DNA of 64,000 bases from Isoperla grammatica (GCA_945910005.1 OX246744.1:6964619-7028618), one strand, 5' to 3'. Numbered from the stretch's first letter, positions 21,840-34,499 are shown. The notes: generated from the sequence alone by a model not told the origin. Translations and numbers: made by a program.

Positions 21840-22440
21840 TTTATATGTCCAGTATTTGGCCGCTACGCCACGCTAGTGTCGCAGGAAAACATCCGTGTGC
21901 AAGTTTTCCCCCTCTACTATTGGAGACTCAAACTAACACATAGATAGCGCTGCTAAGCAACACCCTTATCTGCGCCATTTATGATTTAACAATAAAGCAA
22001 CAATGAACAATTGACGGATAAACTCATCCTTATAGTAGTTTATTTTCTTGCCACCAGAATGCGTCTAGTCTATTTTGAGGGGCCAATACACATTCTTATA
22101 CTGTGTAGGGCGTCACCGCGTGGAAGCCTAATCTCTCACCAACAGACACGTTCAGTAATTGTTCGTAATCTCGCTCGTTTGTACCAGCCTTGGTTTGAGC
22201 GGCACGCGATGCCAGCTCCCCTGGTGTCGTGCGCGGCAACTATATAACACTAACCGCGCCCGTACACGGAATACACACCGCTAAGCATATTGAGCGGAGA
22301 TTTACAACTCGAGCGTCAAGGGCGTAGCGAGGGGTAGGGGGGTTAGGGTGTTCATCCCCATTCCCCCCTCCCCCTAAAAAAAATATTGTATATATTTTAT
22401 TTACGTTTTGAAATAATTGTGTGTCTAACGACGTACTCGA
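21840..22440. other. Gene-free stretch
   Basis: No gene is supported. A segment at about 22244-22315 (TAACCGCGCCCGTA, TTGAGCGGAGATTTACAA) resembles one at about 23160-23220, so a short dispersed repeat is present. Confidence 0.4.
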
Positions 22441-22445
22441 TAGCT

Positions 22446-22680
22446 TAGGCATTGTCCGCAGGTGTTCGCACTGTCCAATCACTGATTAATATGTTTCGTA
22501 TTTGAAATGATCTTTGATTGGTTATCGCTTACTCGTCGATGGTGTTCGAAGCCTACAGGGTTGGTTTAGTCACTTTCAATTAAAGTCCCCCACTGCAAAT
22601 CAGTTTAGTTACTGAGTGGGTAGACAAAAAATGTGAATTTGTTTATCTTATTTATTTATTTATGTCTTCCGAATCTTACC
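22446..22680 (+). mobile_element. SINE, 'GGTGTTCGAAGCC' middle plus shared tail
   Basis: It starts near CCGCAGGTGTTCGCACTGTC, contains GATGGTGTTCGAAGCCTACA (B-box-like), then the CCCCCACTG..AATCAG and TTACTGAGTGGGTAGAC tail module and TTATTTATTTATTT. Closely similar copies are at 43868-44080 (+), 32575-32775 (-) and 49645-49810 (-). Confidence 0.8.
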
Positions 22681-22689
22681 GATTATACG

Positions 22690-25370
22690 TCGCGGGGGTC
22701 GTCATAAGGGGAGAGGGCTAAGTGAGAGAAGCAATCTGAAATGGGATGGAAAGGAACAAGGGTGTAATGTTGCCGCCTCTTACGAATGGCACTGATTCAC
22801 TCTGGGCTTATTCTACGATTTCTACCCCGGACCCAGACGATATTCATAACATTAATAACAATTTTTACTCTTTTATACACCGTTTTGAACTTACATGCTG
22901 CAAAACCCTGCTATTCTTGAGGGGTAAAAAAATTATCTACCCCCCCCCCCCCCCCCCCCTTTTTACAGTTGATTATAATTCGTCTTCTATTGACAACTCA
23001 AATATCAATATACATTTTTGACCTCAAATGTGGCCGATGTGTTGTCACGTGATATATTCGCCTGAGCTTACAAGCAGACTAAAGCTAGGCTGGTGTTGTA
23101 GTTAAGACCACATACAGTGTTAAGACCCGTTGTGAATGTTGAGCGTGCCAACGTGTAACATTAACCGCAGCCGTATAGACGGAACACAACTGTAACCATG
23201 TTGAGCGAGGATTTACAATATATCCCGTCTTGTCTTACAAGACCATAACATTGAGCTAGGGTCCTAGACCCAATGTGGGGGTGGGGCGAGAACCGTTTAG
23301 AAACGATTTCTATTCATATAACTTTATTATTAAACTAAGTTCTGCCTTTACATTATAAGATTACCTTATGACACAGAATAACAGTCCAAAAACGAATAAA
23401 TGTGGTAGAGACAAATCAAAAATCGATTTATGTGTGTTACTTCCTGCCTTGGCCGTATGTTTTTTTTTCTAAAAATCTATATTGACTGATCCCTTCAAAA
23501 AACACTAAAAATTAAAGTATTTTTTTTAATAATATCTATGAGAACGCTACACAATATTAACACAAAGAGAAATGCTCGAATTGTGGGTTCAAAAAGTTCC
23601 AAATCTTTTTATCGTAACCTGGTTCGTAACGAGTTGTAATTTTAACTAGGGGATGTTTAACTTTGGTTTACTTTTTAACAATTTCGAAGAAATTTTTACA
23701 GAGAGAAAACGTGAGTTCGCTTGATAGGTGGAGGACGTACAACCTTAAACGCTGTAGCTATTTTCAACTGTTATTTCGTCTGTTAACAGGACACATACTC
23801 TATTCGACGTATGACTGTAATACTAATCAGTAATCGGTATTCTTTACATGGTGTATACCCAGCCCACTAGGCAGAACTTTTCAAGAACAAGTTTGAAATT
23901 GGTAACTTTTCTAGACTTTCAAGTGTAGCGACAGCTGTGTAGCTAACTATACTACCTCTTTCATCACATATACACCTCTCACTTTCTCTTTTCACCCCTC
24001 TCACTTAATCTTTTCACCCCTCTCACTTTCTCTTTCCATCCCTCTCGCTTTCTCTTTCCACACCTCTCACTTTCTCTTTCCAACCCTCTCCTTTTCTCTT
24101 TCCACCCCTCTATCTATCTGTTTGTCTCTCTCACTTTGATAATGCTCACAGTTCTTCAAAGTAACTGAATCTATACCACAGCAGTTTGTTAATCGCAACA
24201 TGTCAAACTTAGTACCACAAAATTGGAATACCACTTGATATATAGAGGAACATACACAAGTTATTTTATACGATTACTAGAGGTGCTATTTATATCAATT
24301 ATTTTATAAATAAATAATTATTGATTGTATTATTAGCTCAGTTATAAGAATTGGATTTCAGTGGTAGGTGGGAATAATTAAACGAAGTATTAAGTATCCA
24401 GTTGCTATGAAGGTTCAATTCAATTTCTAGATTTTCTCGAACATAAATATATATAGATATTTATATTTATATTTATTTGGCTCAAATTAAGTTACTTAAC
24501 GGATGTTTAAATCGGAGTTTTAGATTCATATCCCATGTGTACACACAGCGATGTTCTTTCTAACAAATAATAAATAATGTAGTCTACAATACCTTAGAAG
24601 CTAAACGATAGAAGCACAAAAAAATACCTCAAAATGTAGAAATACATTATTTACTTATTAATTAAAAACTATTATGCCGTTAAATAGATAAAACTACGTG
24701 ACTACGCTACTTCCGGCAAACAACATAAGTATACCAGACGGTAAAATAATTCAAAACCTTCCTTACACTTACAACTCTTCTACAGACATAATTTTAACCA
24801 ATATGGCTGACGTTTGTTCTTATACTCATCTACGAATGTAACTAAATGATTCATAGATTGAATTGAGACAAGAAAAAAACAAACAAAGTGAACAATAAAC
24901 AAGCTTTCCATCCTCCCCTTGATTCATGTACGTCGGCAACTGAACATCGACATCGAATACCAATGGAACACACTATAAGCCCAACAATTAATAACGAACA
25001 ATAAATTGGTCTGTTGTTCAAACATTGTGTGTATATCATTCAGCCCAGGCCATTCGTCTTCTTGTTGAATTCCATCGGGTAGTTTATCGCCGAGCATAGC
25101 CAATATGTTAGATTCATGTCTAGCGACCACTAAGCCCATGGAATATCTTGTTTAAAGTTGTTGCAAACCTGTAGATATCTGAGTCGATAGAAGGGCTGGA
25201 TTTATTTTCATAAACAAGATATAAACATATAAATACAGCGATTTGGTTGTCTGGTTGACGACTACAGAAAACTGAATAGAGTGCAGATATTTTTAGTTTT
25301 ACATGATAAGAAGCTTCATCCCTTAGTTATGTGACCGCCCAGAATAACAAATATGATTTTTATTGTACAT
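22690..25370. other. Gene-free stretch with a polypyrimidine minisatellite
   Basis: No gene is supported. A C-run of about 19 lies near 22940-22959. Otherwise I see only AT-rich DNA and the minisatellite at 23972-24110, listed separately. Confidence 0.5.
23972..24110. repeat. 22-bp polypyrimidine minisatellite, about 6 units
   Basis: The consensus is ACCCCTCTCACTTTCTCTTT plus TC or CC, repeated about six times with a few substitutions per unit. Confidence 0.9.
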
Positions 25371-25377
25371 AGTACAG

Positions 25378-25530
25378 TAGTTTGTTTTGTTTTTGTTGTT
25401 ATTGTTATTTATGATTTCATTATTATTAATTGTTTGCATAGCCTAGTTTTATTTAAGGTCCTCCTTTGTAAATCAGTTTTTATAACTGAATAGGATAGAC
25501 ATTAAATAAATAAATAAATACATAAATAAA
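25378..25530 (+). mobile_element. Retroposon 3' end, copy A
   Basis: It contains TTGTTTGCATAGCCTAGTT, CCTCCTTTGTAAATCAG, AACTGAATAGGATAGACATT and an AAATAAATAAATA tail. The same sequence occurs inverted at 53865-54010 with only a few differences. Confidence 0.8.
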
Positions 25531-26860
25531 TTAAATTACTGATTATAAATAATAACTTATAAATTATAATATGAAATTAATAAATATGATATGATTGTCG
25601 GATGGTTACGGGGGTGAGGGATGGTCACATAGCGATGGAGGGGAGCAGCAGGGGAGTGTCAAAGTAAAAAAATCTCCAAGCTAGTGGTTATAAGTTTGGA
25701 GTCATACCCTTCAGATTTCTCTCTTAGGGACATGAAACACTTGTCCCGATACTACATTACCGATATGTTCGTCATAGCTTAGTGACCAATCAGCGATCAG
25801 TATTTTAAACCAGGGCTTAAGGGATTCAAAAGAAACTCGAAATTTTAAAGATGTTGGCAACCGTGAATACGTTTTTTTTTCTTTTTAACAGAATCAAAAC
25901 TGACAGGAAGTAAAGTATACAATGAAGTTATATAAGATTAGATTAGATTAGATAAAATTATACTACATTGTATTAGAATAGATTAAGTTATACTATAGTA
26001 TACATTCAAGAAACCTCTACCCATGCTCAAGTTCTATTGCACATCTGTTGGTAGAGGTTTCTATAATATGTATATATCTCTTGTATATGTATCTATCTCT
26101 TGTATCTGTATCTGTTGTATCTGCATCTATCTGTTGTATCTGTATCTGTTTCAGATTTACAGTAAAGATTGATTGATTGATTGATTGACTTGAAAAGTAT
26201 TTTACAAAAGTATACGAGTAGTAAATTTATCCGGAAACAATACTGTTTGCAAGAACAGATTGTTTACAAGTAAAATAGCGGAAAAAATTGAACGTCATAC
26301 ATGCATACTAAACTCTTTAAATACTTTTGAAATTTAAATATTATATTATTTCCCTTATTTATACAGTAAGAACTATCTCTTTTACAGACTCTCATGACAT
26401 TTTTGATTGATGCATTAACCATTGGGTTGCATAGAACGAGATTTTTAAGACACTCTATATTATTAATATCAACGTCTTAATGAAACGAAGCAGACATTTT
26501 GAAGGGATACAATAACCGGAAAAGATCAAACAAACCAAACATTATATTATTTAAATTCATGCAAAGTTTTTTCACCAACCCTTTTCAAATCAAAATCACT
26601 TTATCGAATTAAAATGTAATTTCCACGTGACCAACTAACTAACAATTACCATAATTTCATAGATAAACTATGAGATGACACTTGGAAAAAAGCTACAATA
26701 TAAAACGCATGATGTAGTTAACGCAAACTTTTGCTGTCATATAAATTCCAAACAGAATAATTAGCAATGCAAAGTATGTGTATAATTAATTTAATAGGGA
26801 TATTTCTTCATGACGACTATAAAGTTGTTATTGTGAAAATGCAAATGATGCATTAATATG
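25531..26860. other. Gene-free AT-rich stretch
   Basis: No gene is seen. TATC/TGTATC-type repeats at about 26070-26165 end in ACAGTAAAGATTGATTGATT, another likely retroposon tail on the + strand. Confidence 0.45.
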
Positions 26861-26861
26861 T

Positions 26862-27214
26862 AAATAGCTACTGTGAGATTCTGACGTGTATTTATTACCA
26901 ACAGTTGGTGAGTGTGTTTGTATGTGAATAAACTGGAGAAGAGAATTCAAGGAAAATAATACCTTGATGAGAATTTATTTAAATGAAGATATATCCATAT
27001 AAGGGTTGAAAAGCTATTGGTTGATTAAATTCTACTAAATAAAATAAATAGCTACTGTGAGATGCTGACGTATATTTACTACCAACAGTTGGTGAGTTTG
27101 TATTTGAATAAACTAGAGAAGATAATTCAAAGAAAATAATAGGTGTGAATTTATTTAAATGAAGACATATATATAAGGGTTTAAAAGATATTGGTTGATT
27201 AAATTCTACAAAAA
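26862..27214. repeat. 184-bp tandem duplication
   Basis: AAATAGCTACTGTGAGAT begins at 26862 and again at 27046. Both units contain ACCAACAGTTGGTGAGT and end near TTGGTTGATTAAATTCTAC. The minus-strand ORF over it follows the repeat and is not a gene. Confidence 0.9.
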
Positions 27215-27699
27215 AAAACAACTTAAAATTAAAGCTATAGTGCATGCAGCTTCAGATATCAGGTTGTAACTTAGAGATGTGAAATTTTAGCGTTTTGCTC
27301 AATGAGTTTAGACTTCTCATATTTCTGACCATGATCAGATTCGTTGATAAGGGAAGGTATAATTCGATTGATAACGTGTGTATTGATAATATGAACGCTT
27401 CGAGATATTGATAAAGGTGATTCATACTCGGGGAGTCGATTTTGTATCAGTTAATCAATAAATTTAAAAACTTTTAAATAATGTAATTGTTATTTCTTTG
27501 ATTAAGGTCCGGATGCACAGTCAATAAGTCAGACGTAAAGATGAGATTTGAAATCAAGATTCTGACTGTGCATGCAACCTAAATCATCATACATTCTTGG
27601 AAAATAACAGTCATAACAATTAAAATACATAAAAGCTTTAAAATTCATTGTTAAGTTAGATAAAGAAAACCAAAAACTACTTTGACAATATATTGACAC

Positions 27700-27911
27700 A
27701 TTGTTAGTAAGTAGTAAGTAAGTAGGATAAGTTTTTAAGTATAAATTGTCTATTTTCTTATCAATTAAATATTAAAGACTAAACTTGTAACAGGACAACC
27801 ACGAACAAGGATTCTTTACTTATGTGGTTGCCTTGATTAAATGATAAAATATCTGGAAATAATATGTACCTGTAAATGTCTAATAAATTGAAATTGAAAT
27901 TGAAATTGTTA
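27700..27911 (+). mobile_element. Retroposon 3' end with (TTGAAA)n tail
   Basis: CTGTAAATGTCTAATAAA is followed by repeated TTGAAA at about 27888-27911, the usual ending of a non-LTR retroposon with a hexamer tail. The 5' limit is uncertain and no ORF remains. Confidence 0.5.
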
Positions 27912-28452
27912 AGATATCAATAAAAGAGGCCTTATCTTCTTTTCATTTTGTTATACCACGTATTTTATTTTAAATAGCGTTATAAAGACAAAAATCAAGA
28001 ACAATTTTAATGTCATAATTTTTAAGCAACAAGCTCTTGACCCAAACAGCTTTGGTTTGAATTGAACCAATGTATATAGCTATATACAAACAATAGCTTC
28101 AGTATTTTTATAACTAGAAACCGGAGGCCCCACTCATAACTGATCATATTATCTACCGACAGATAACATTTTAATTACCTTCATCCTAACACAATAACGT
28201 GGAAAAACGAGAATAACGAAAGATGGTTAAGTGGATAATGAACTAAATTACCCAGTATTTTTGCATCTGGCATTTTATCTGACGAGAGCTGCACCCTCAG
28301 GCAAACATTAGGTTAGCTTTGTTAAAGTTACGGCTATGTGATGTGGATTATTTCAACAGCTTGAGGTTACACGGAAGTATGAGGGTTGTGTTTGTAGGGT
28401 TACACGACGGTCGTTTTTAAGAAACATTGTGCGCGTTTACTGTAACTGTCAG
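27912..28452. other. Gene-free stretch
   Basis: Nothing recognisable is seen here on either strand. Confidence 0.4.
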
Positions 28453-28455
28453 TTA

Positions 28456-28639
28456 TGGGCCGTTTACATAAATGACTAGTGATTAGTGATAAGTGATTTC
28501 AATTCCTTAGTCACGTCAAGACAAACCTTAGTCACGGCCAATCAGAGCGCAGTATTCTCACTCATAGCCAATGAAAGAAGCCTGTGGCTTAGTCAAGTGG
28601 GCTAGTCACTAATCACTAGTCATTTATGTAAACGGCCCA
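28456..28639 (+). mobile_element. 184-bp MITE, TTA target, ends TGGGCCGTTTAC
   Basis: TTA at 28453-28455 and 28640-28642 flank perfect terminal inverted repeats starting TGGGCCGTTTACATAAATGA. Sub-terminal arms contain ACTAGTGATTAGTGA. The GGGCC end and TWA-type duplication fit PIF/Harbinger; the class is inferred. Confidence 0.85.
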
Positions 28640-28642
28640 TTA

Positions 28643-29280
28643 AAAGAATAAACAGTTTTCAGGGGGCATTTTTGAGCGTTGACAAGTTGACTGTTTGGGC
28701 AAAAAAATGGTCGTTGCCTGTTCGTCGCTTAAAAAATGATCAAAATGTAACGTTTATCGATTTTCATTTAAAATACAAAATGTGGGATTAATTCGGCAGT
28801 AGTTTTGATGTGTTAAGTCAACTAATTTCTCTTAAACAAATAGTAGGATTATTATGAAAGTTTACCTACTTGCAAAGTGATGCCATATCTACGCATGTTA
28901 TTTAGTACATTTGTGACAAACCTACTAAAGAATAACATTCAACACGTATGTGGAATGACGATTTTAATATTTAATTAATTATTTGCAAGATTATTTCAAA
29001 ATTTAGTATTACGACGATGCATAATGTGGTTTATTATGCGTTATCGATCTGGTATAATGTATATTGGAAACCAGTATAATTAAAACCGCAATTCCTTATT
29101 CGATATGACTCGTACACGCTCGAAAAGCCTCAACCATAGTAGTTTATTCTCTTGCCATATCTTGGTTATATGAATTAATTTTGTATCTACTTTTCGTTAT
29201 GTACGTCGACCTATAGTAGTCAATCATAAAATCACCGGAATCAATGCACACGCACAGTTTCAGTCAATAGATTATTTTTC
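28643..29280. other. Gene-free stretch
   Basis: AT-rich DNA without a recognisable gene or repeat copy. Confidence 0.4.
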
Positions 29281-29350
29281 AAGGTCAGTAAATCCCCTGG
29301 CGGGGGCTCGTCGAGCTCCGGTTTACCGAACCTACGCGACGGACCTTGAT
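29281..29350. mobile_element. Short palindromic 'AAGGTC..TAAATCCCCTGG' element
   Basis: Its ends are AAGGTCAGTAAATCCCCTGG and CGACGGACCTTG, with GGGGGCTCGTCGAGCTC inside. Relatives are at 711-828, 39388-39460, 56362-56440 and, as a single arm, 55265-55305. Confidence 0.65.
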
Positions 29351-29512
29351 AATTTTCAGAATTGATCTATAGAGGACCGTAATTTGCTCTATCCAAGGGT
29401 CCTTGATAGTTATGTTTAGGTGCATTTTTCACTGTTGTCCATTGTTGTCATTGAAGATCTAGAGGACCGTAACTAGCTCTATCTAAGGGTCCTAGATCAA
29501 TTTTGATAAAGG
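29346..29512 (+). mobile_element. 'CTATCTAAGGGTCC' palindromic MITE, internally deleted
   Basis: Arms AATTGATCTATAGAGGACCG and GATCTAGAGGACCGTAACTA are followed by CTAT[CT][CT]AAGGGTCCT. Compared with 15027-15222 the middle is shorter. Confidence 0.65.
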
Positions 29513-29529
29513 ACTATTGCGTGTACTTA

Positions 29530-30025
29530 ACGTACTCAGTACCTTAACTTAGATTATCGCATGATGTACTTAAGATCAGTAAATGTTTAAGTTCGACATT
29601 AGTAGATAGTACACTACGTATTAGGACCTGCTACCTCAGCGCTACGAGTGAGCTGGCGGCGTACTAAAGCGCATAGATCGCTGCATCCGTACGGTGCTGC
29701 TACTAAACCGTTACCCTCTCGTGAGCTTATATCGAACTACGGCTAAGCAATCAGTAGCAAAGACCAATAAATTAGTTCTATCTTTACCAGCTTTTAGTAA
29801 TAAACATGTTAGGAGTACTTAACTTTTATTACAGTAGTGAGACATCATAAAAACACGGTTAAAACGGTCGATCCAGACGAATGGATATACTCGTAATAAA
29901 CCAAAGACGTTTCGATTGATGTAATCAAAGACACCTTGCACGAAAAAATATTAAAGACATAATTAAAGATGGTAAACTAGTACAGCAAGACCAATATTGG
30001 AATACATACAACATTAAACTTACGA
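29530..30025. other. Gene-free stretch
   Basis: A somewhat GC-richer patch lies at about 29625-29740. No coding or RNA gene signal was recognised. Confidence 0.35.
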
Positions 30026-30027
30026 GG

Positions 30028-30660
30028 AAAGGGTACCTCTACGTCAAAAACCGCAGAAAAGTTTCATTTTTAAATTATATCACAAGAATGGGCTTCGAAA
30101 TCGAAAATCTGAATCAACAGCGCACTGTGGTTTAGTAATCCCTACACACTGAATGCTCTAAGTTGTGTCTTACACTATAATCAGTCGTTTTTTATGATTA
30201 ATTTATTTTATTACTAATAATCGAATTAATAATCAAAATAACTAGACTAATGGTTAATATTTTATTCAGTCTGTAGTAGGGCTTACCAAAACACAGTGCG
30301 CTGTTGATTTAGATTTTTGATTTCTTGTTGCAATCTTGAGATATAATTAAGTAATGCACATTTTCTGCGGTTTTTGACGTAGTGACTACCCTTCGCTCGT
30401 ACCTCTACGTCAAAAACCGCGGAAAAGTTTCATTTTTTAATTACATCCCAAAAATGCACATCAAAATCGAAAATCTGAGTAATAAGCGGGCTGTGGTTTG
30501 ATAAGCCCTACAGACTGAATGATAAATGTATCTAGCATTATAATCAGTATGACTGTGTTACATATTTAATTAGAAAATTAATGAAATAAAAATCACAGTC
30601 TTACTGATTACAATGTTGAACAGATTTTTCATTCAGTTTGTAGGGTTTACGACCAATTTT
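30028..30660. mobile_element. Two foldback elements end to end
   Basis: Left arms start at about 30030 (GGGTACCTCTACGTCAAAAA) and about 30398. Right arms (ATTCAGTCTGTAG.. to GGTTTTTGACGTAG) lie at about 30266-30393 and about 30627-30660 (truncated). Each arm is about 120 bp around an AT-rich core. Relatives: 54322-54670 and a single arm at 20046-20178. Confidence 0.75.
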
Positions 30661-30870
30661 GAACAAATGTAACTGACAGAGCTCCGGGGTTCACAGCCTC
30701 AACTTCAGAGGCCAACAATGAATGCTCCTCCACGCGTTCACATGAAACAGTTAATGCAGGTAATGCGTGCTCACCTGTCGCCTGCGATTCGCTCACTGTC
30801 TGCATGGTAGCATGGTCTGCTGGTCTAGGGTCGGTATTACCCACTCCTGTAACACAGACAAAACAACACA

Positions 30871-30925
<55 letters not shown>

Positions 30926-31070
30926 CTTTATTGACAGCGGGTCAGTGACCCACTAGTGCAATACAATATAATAACAGCTTACAATACAGTACAATGCAAC
31001 AAGTCCCACTAGACTAGTGTTTTAACATGAGAAATGTAAGAAAACAAAAAACAAAACCCAATAAATACCA
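30871..31070 (-). mobile_element. Retroposon 3' end with (CAAT)n tail
   Basis: On the minus strand it reads TTGCACTAGTGGGTCACTGA, then GTCAATAAAGATT and a tail of about 13 CAAT units (30871-30922). TGCACTAGTGGG also occurs near the end of the element at 46024-46161, so the two belong to related lineages. Confidence 0.65.
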
Positions 31071-31523
31071 TTCTCAGCATTGATCAAGGACCTTTAGAAT
31101 TAATCACGGTCCTCTAGATTAATTCTAAACGTCGTCTAACGTTTTCACGACATAAACCAATGTAAGGTTTTAGAATAAGTTATTTAAAAAAGTAACTATA
31201 TGGTAAGTTGCAGCAGAAATTTAAAATAAGCATGGCATACAATATTGGCTACGTTAAACACTAACTTTTTAACTAACAACTAGCTTTAGCGTGGGTTTAT
31301 TTCCACTTCCTCTTGAACTTACAAAGGGACTGTCCTTTATAGTTTGGAATACGCGATCCCTGGGCAGTAGACAATCTTCTTTCCTAAGTACAGCTTTCAA
31401 GGTTATCCCATAGAAACTCGAGGTTAACCCGAAAAGTTCTTGATAAATAGGATGTCTTTACTAATCTTAATTTATTTATGTCTGTGCCTGTTCGCACAAC
31501 CTATGAATATGAATACCACACCG

Positions 31524-31790
31524 ATAGAGGTGGCTCAGCGGTAAGACGCGATACTCCAATTCGGGAGATCTCCGGTTCGATTCCGGCCACCGACAGTTCT
31601 GCCTGAAGTTTTTTTCCGAGGTTTTTCTCAGTCGTAAAGGCGAATGCTGACACTGAGTCATACTACACATTCCTTCCTTCCCAACTATCCAAACACTCTA
31701 CCATACCTAGTTAGTCACCTGAAGAGGGGCACATCAGCTTAAGCTGGTGTGCACCCTAAACAGGGATTCTTACGAAAATAATTATTAATT
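31524..31790 (+). mobile_element. tRNA-derived SINE with intact A and B boxes
   Basis: The head has GGTGGCTCAGCGGTAAGACG (A box TGGCTCAGCGG) and GGTTCGATTCC (perfect B box) spaced as in a tRNA gene. It cannot fold as a proper tRNA because the T stem overlaps the acceptor pairing. The body (TCAGTCGTAAAGGCGAATGC, AGTTAGTCACCTGAAG) recurs at 21090-21335 and, as a tail fragment, inverted at 59500-59550. Confidence 0.85.
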
Positions 31791-31799
31791 ATGATAAAT

Positions 31800-31949
31800 A
31801 CCATGGTGTGCGTTCTTCACCTAAAAGCCAAGAAGGTTTTGAGTACCCCCCCCCCCCCCCCCTTTCACAACAAGACGTAACCGTTCATAATCGTTTACAC
31901 AGGCTTCACCCTTAAGAGGCCATTTCATCTAACCAGACATGGCTTGCTA

Positions 31950-31987
<38 letters not shown>

Positions 31988-32235
31988 AGAAGCGACAGGT
32001 TTTAACGACACGCGATTAACGAACGACGATGTAAACAGATCCAGTTTAACGACCAGTCTGCCGAAGACAGCCGAGTGGTGGAGGGGGGAGGGGGGGGGAG
32101 GGGGGGGGGGTGATAGACTCTTGAGTTCTAAAGCGGTGCTGTTATAAAAGAAGTCGTCGAGCGCAAAGTTATTGTATGACCCACTTGGCCGCTGCGGTGG
32201 GGGAGGGGTGGAGGGGGGGGGGAAGAGCAGCTATC
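31800..32235. other. Gene-free stretch with simple repeats
   Basis: It contains a C-run (about 31847-31862), a (TA)n microsatellite (31952-31983) and G-rich tracts (about 32080-32112 and 32196-32222). No gene is seen. Confidence 0.6.
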
Positions 32236-32237
32236 AA

Positions 32238-32275
32238 GAGAGAAAATTGCCGGGAATTTTCTCTCGGCAATTTCT
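32238..32275. other. Inverted repeat (hairpin)
   Basis: GAGAAAATTGCCG is followed almost directly by CGGCAATTTCTC; with the intervening GGAATTTTCTCT other pairings are possible. Function unknown. Confidence 0.5.
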
Positions 32276-32569
32276 CGTCGATATCATGGAACGTGTTTCA
32301 TTGACGAACCGTAGACGAATCAAGTTAGAAATCTGTTGATTTTCTTTGAAACAGAGTGCATGAAAGGGGATCTGAGGTCGGCCTGAGACGAGGTTCGTTA
32401 AGACTAATATGAAAGTTTACTAGGATTGTGTTTGTACAATTTATTTTCAGATACTTTTAAGATCACCCACGCATCCACGATCACCCAATCACCCACGACG
32501 TCGTTAGACCTAGTTGTCGAGTACGTCGTTAAACAACAAACAATCCATAATCAAACTTTAATATAAAAA

Positions 32570-32975
32570 AAGTCACATTTAGAGTCTACCCACTCAGTAA
32601 CGAAACTGATTTTCAGTGAAGGACTTTAATTTAAAGCGACTGAACCAACCCTGTAGGCTTCGAACACCATCGACGAGTGAGCGATAACGAATCAAAGATA
32701 GATATTTCAAATACTAAACATATGAATCAGTGATTGGACAGTGCGAACACCTGCGGACAAATGCCAGAATCAACAAGGTCGATTCAGAACAACTTTGAAT
32801 TTATTGAGTGCTTCGTTGCTAGGACGGCTCCAAAGTCACCGTTTACTTATTCCTAAGACAAGAAGAGGTGGAACTGAATCCTTAATAGAAGTTAAAAAAA
32901 TTTCTGTCTCTACCGGGATTTGAACCCGGGACCTTCTGCAACTGTGCAGAACTACACTACAGACATTACATATTC
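32570..32975 (-). mobile_element. Longest copy of the tRNA-headed, shared-tail SINE
   Basis: Read on the minus strand: a tRNA-like head (about 32975-32899) with CCCGGGTTCAAATCCCGG as T arm; then ACGGTGACTTTGGAGCCGTC and AGCAACGAAGCACT (32850-32805); then CCGCAGGTGTTCGCACTGTC and GGTGTTCGAAGCCTACAGGG; then the tail module (CACTGAAAATCAGTTTCG, TTACTGAGTGGGTAGACTC). Other copies in the window carry only parts, so this ~400-bp copy may be closest to full length. Confidence 0.75.
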
Positions 32976-32999
32976 TAATAGAGACCAGAAAATTCTACC

Positions 33000-34340
33000 C
33001 CCATAACACAAAACCACCCTGTACAGTGTTGAATTCAGCTATGATCCTGGAGGGGCAAAGCCCCCTCGGGAATTGTCATTCGCCCCCCCCCCCCGGAATG
33101 AATTGGCTACAAGCTCTATATTACTTCATTTTTAAATAGCACGAAAATATTGCTCTGAAGGGTTAATAAGTAGATACATTTTTCTGTGTGTCACAAAAGT
33201 ATGTGACTAGAGAGCTGAAACAAGCTGAAAAAAGCAGAGAAGGTCCAGGATTATCTAAACTCCGGCTCAAATTCAACTGGGCATCTAGTGGCCAGCTGTG
33301 AGTAAACATGTCAACATTGAATACTTACACTTTCACATTTGTTGAACATATAATTTTGTTTAAATAGTGTTTTTAGTAGTCTTTTTGTATCAGAACACTT
33401 GACAGTTTATTAGTAAAAGTGATGTGGAAGCAGTAGTGGGTTTGAAAATTTGCCCCCCCCCCCCCCGCTCATTCGATGTCTATACCCCCACGATTTGAAA
33501 TAGAACCCCCGGGGACAAAACTCTGAATTCAACACTGGCCCTGAACAAACGACTCACAATATGAAAGAGGCCGTTAAAAAAAAAGTAATTACATTATTTA
33601 TAACTCTCGTTACATGTAACATGCATCGAGTAGACTGCAATGAGCATTGTCGTACTTTGACATAATAGGCTGGACAACTATTACAACGGTTTGTCACGAT
33701 TGCTATTTAGCTCGTTCGTGTGATAATTAATGCTTATCTTATGTAGATTCAAAGAGCTTTTTCTGTATTTGATCGATGTTCTATGGTTTGATGTAGGGGG
33801 CCGTAGAAACATGAATAGTTTATTCACCTTTGATGAAGTTACCAAACTCGATAATGTGGCCTAAAAGAGAAAGTTTGCAGTTCTATAATTATAAAGGTCA
33901 TAAAAATATATAGAGTGCGATTTTTTCTTCCTCTTTGAGGTATGTTGCCTCTACTATAATGGTTCTAAAGGTGTAAAGTACCAGCTATTTGACAAGGCAA
34001 AGAAGGAATATATTTTGATTCAGCTGTGAATGTACGATGTTGTGATTGAAAGGGGGGTGGGGGGGGGGGGGGGTGATTGTTATAGACAAACCAATGAGTG
34101 GAAGAGGTTCGCGAATATGGTGAGCAAAACGGGGTCTGGGGCAGAGCCCCAGTCGCCGGAGACCTTTTCGCCTCGGGTGAACAAATTCATTTTAGTTACT
34201 TCACGGTGTTTAGATTCAAGAACTATACTTAGAAGAGTAGAACCCCTTTATCTTGTATCATGTACTTTGTATAATATTTATTTTCCTTTAGATTTATCGT
34301 ATACCGTTACGTTTTACTATAGAGTTAAGTCTATATTATA
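33000..34340. other. Gene-free stretch
   Basis: No gene is supported. C-runs lie near 33085-33095 and 33457-33467, and a G-run near 34055-34073. The ORF at 34030-34395 starts in the G-run and ends in a palindrome; it looks accidental. Confidence 0.5.
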
Positions 34341-34355
34341 TAGTTGTCCCAATAC

Positions 34356-34488
34356 TACTTTACACATGCTTTCGTCACAGGCGACTGGTTCGTAGCCAAT
34401 CAGTGAGCGGTATTGGCGCTGGTGTGTCTCGGGCGGTTCGCCAGTTGGCTACGACTGCCCCGGATGTGACGAAAGCAGGTGTAAAGTA
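34356..34488. mobile_element. Palindromic MITE-like element (133 bp)
   Basis: The ends are TACTTTACACATGCTTTCGT and its inverted copy. Inner inverted parts include GTAGCCAA and GGCGAACCGCC-like stretches. Only one copy is seen. Confidence 0.65.
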
Positions 34489-34499
34489 ATCTTGGGTCC

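Noticed and set aside
17822..21943. Two similar ORFs (17822-18016 and 21683-21943)
   Set aside because: Their similarity comes from lying in copies of the same 229-bp MITE; they differ in length and end in unrelated flanks.
30871..30922. CRISPR-like or telomere-like array
   Set aside because: It is a four-base simple repeat at the end of a retroposon, without spacers.
31524..31600. A functional tRNA gene
   Set aside because: A and B boxes are good but acceptor and T-stem pairing overlap, and the sequence continues into a repeated SINE body.
32899..32975. A functional tRNA gene on the minus strand
   Set aside because: The T arm is perfect, but the molecule is about 10 bases too short and the D arm is not formed; the flanks are SINE body.
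34030..34395. 121-residue ORF
   Set aside because: It begins in a G-run and ends in a palindrome and has no recognisable domain.
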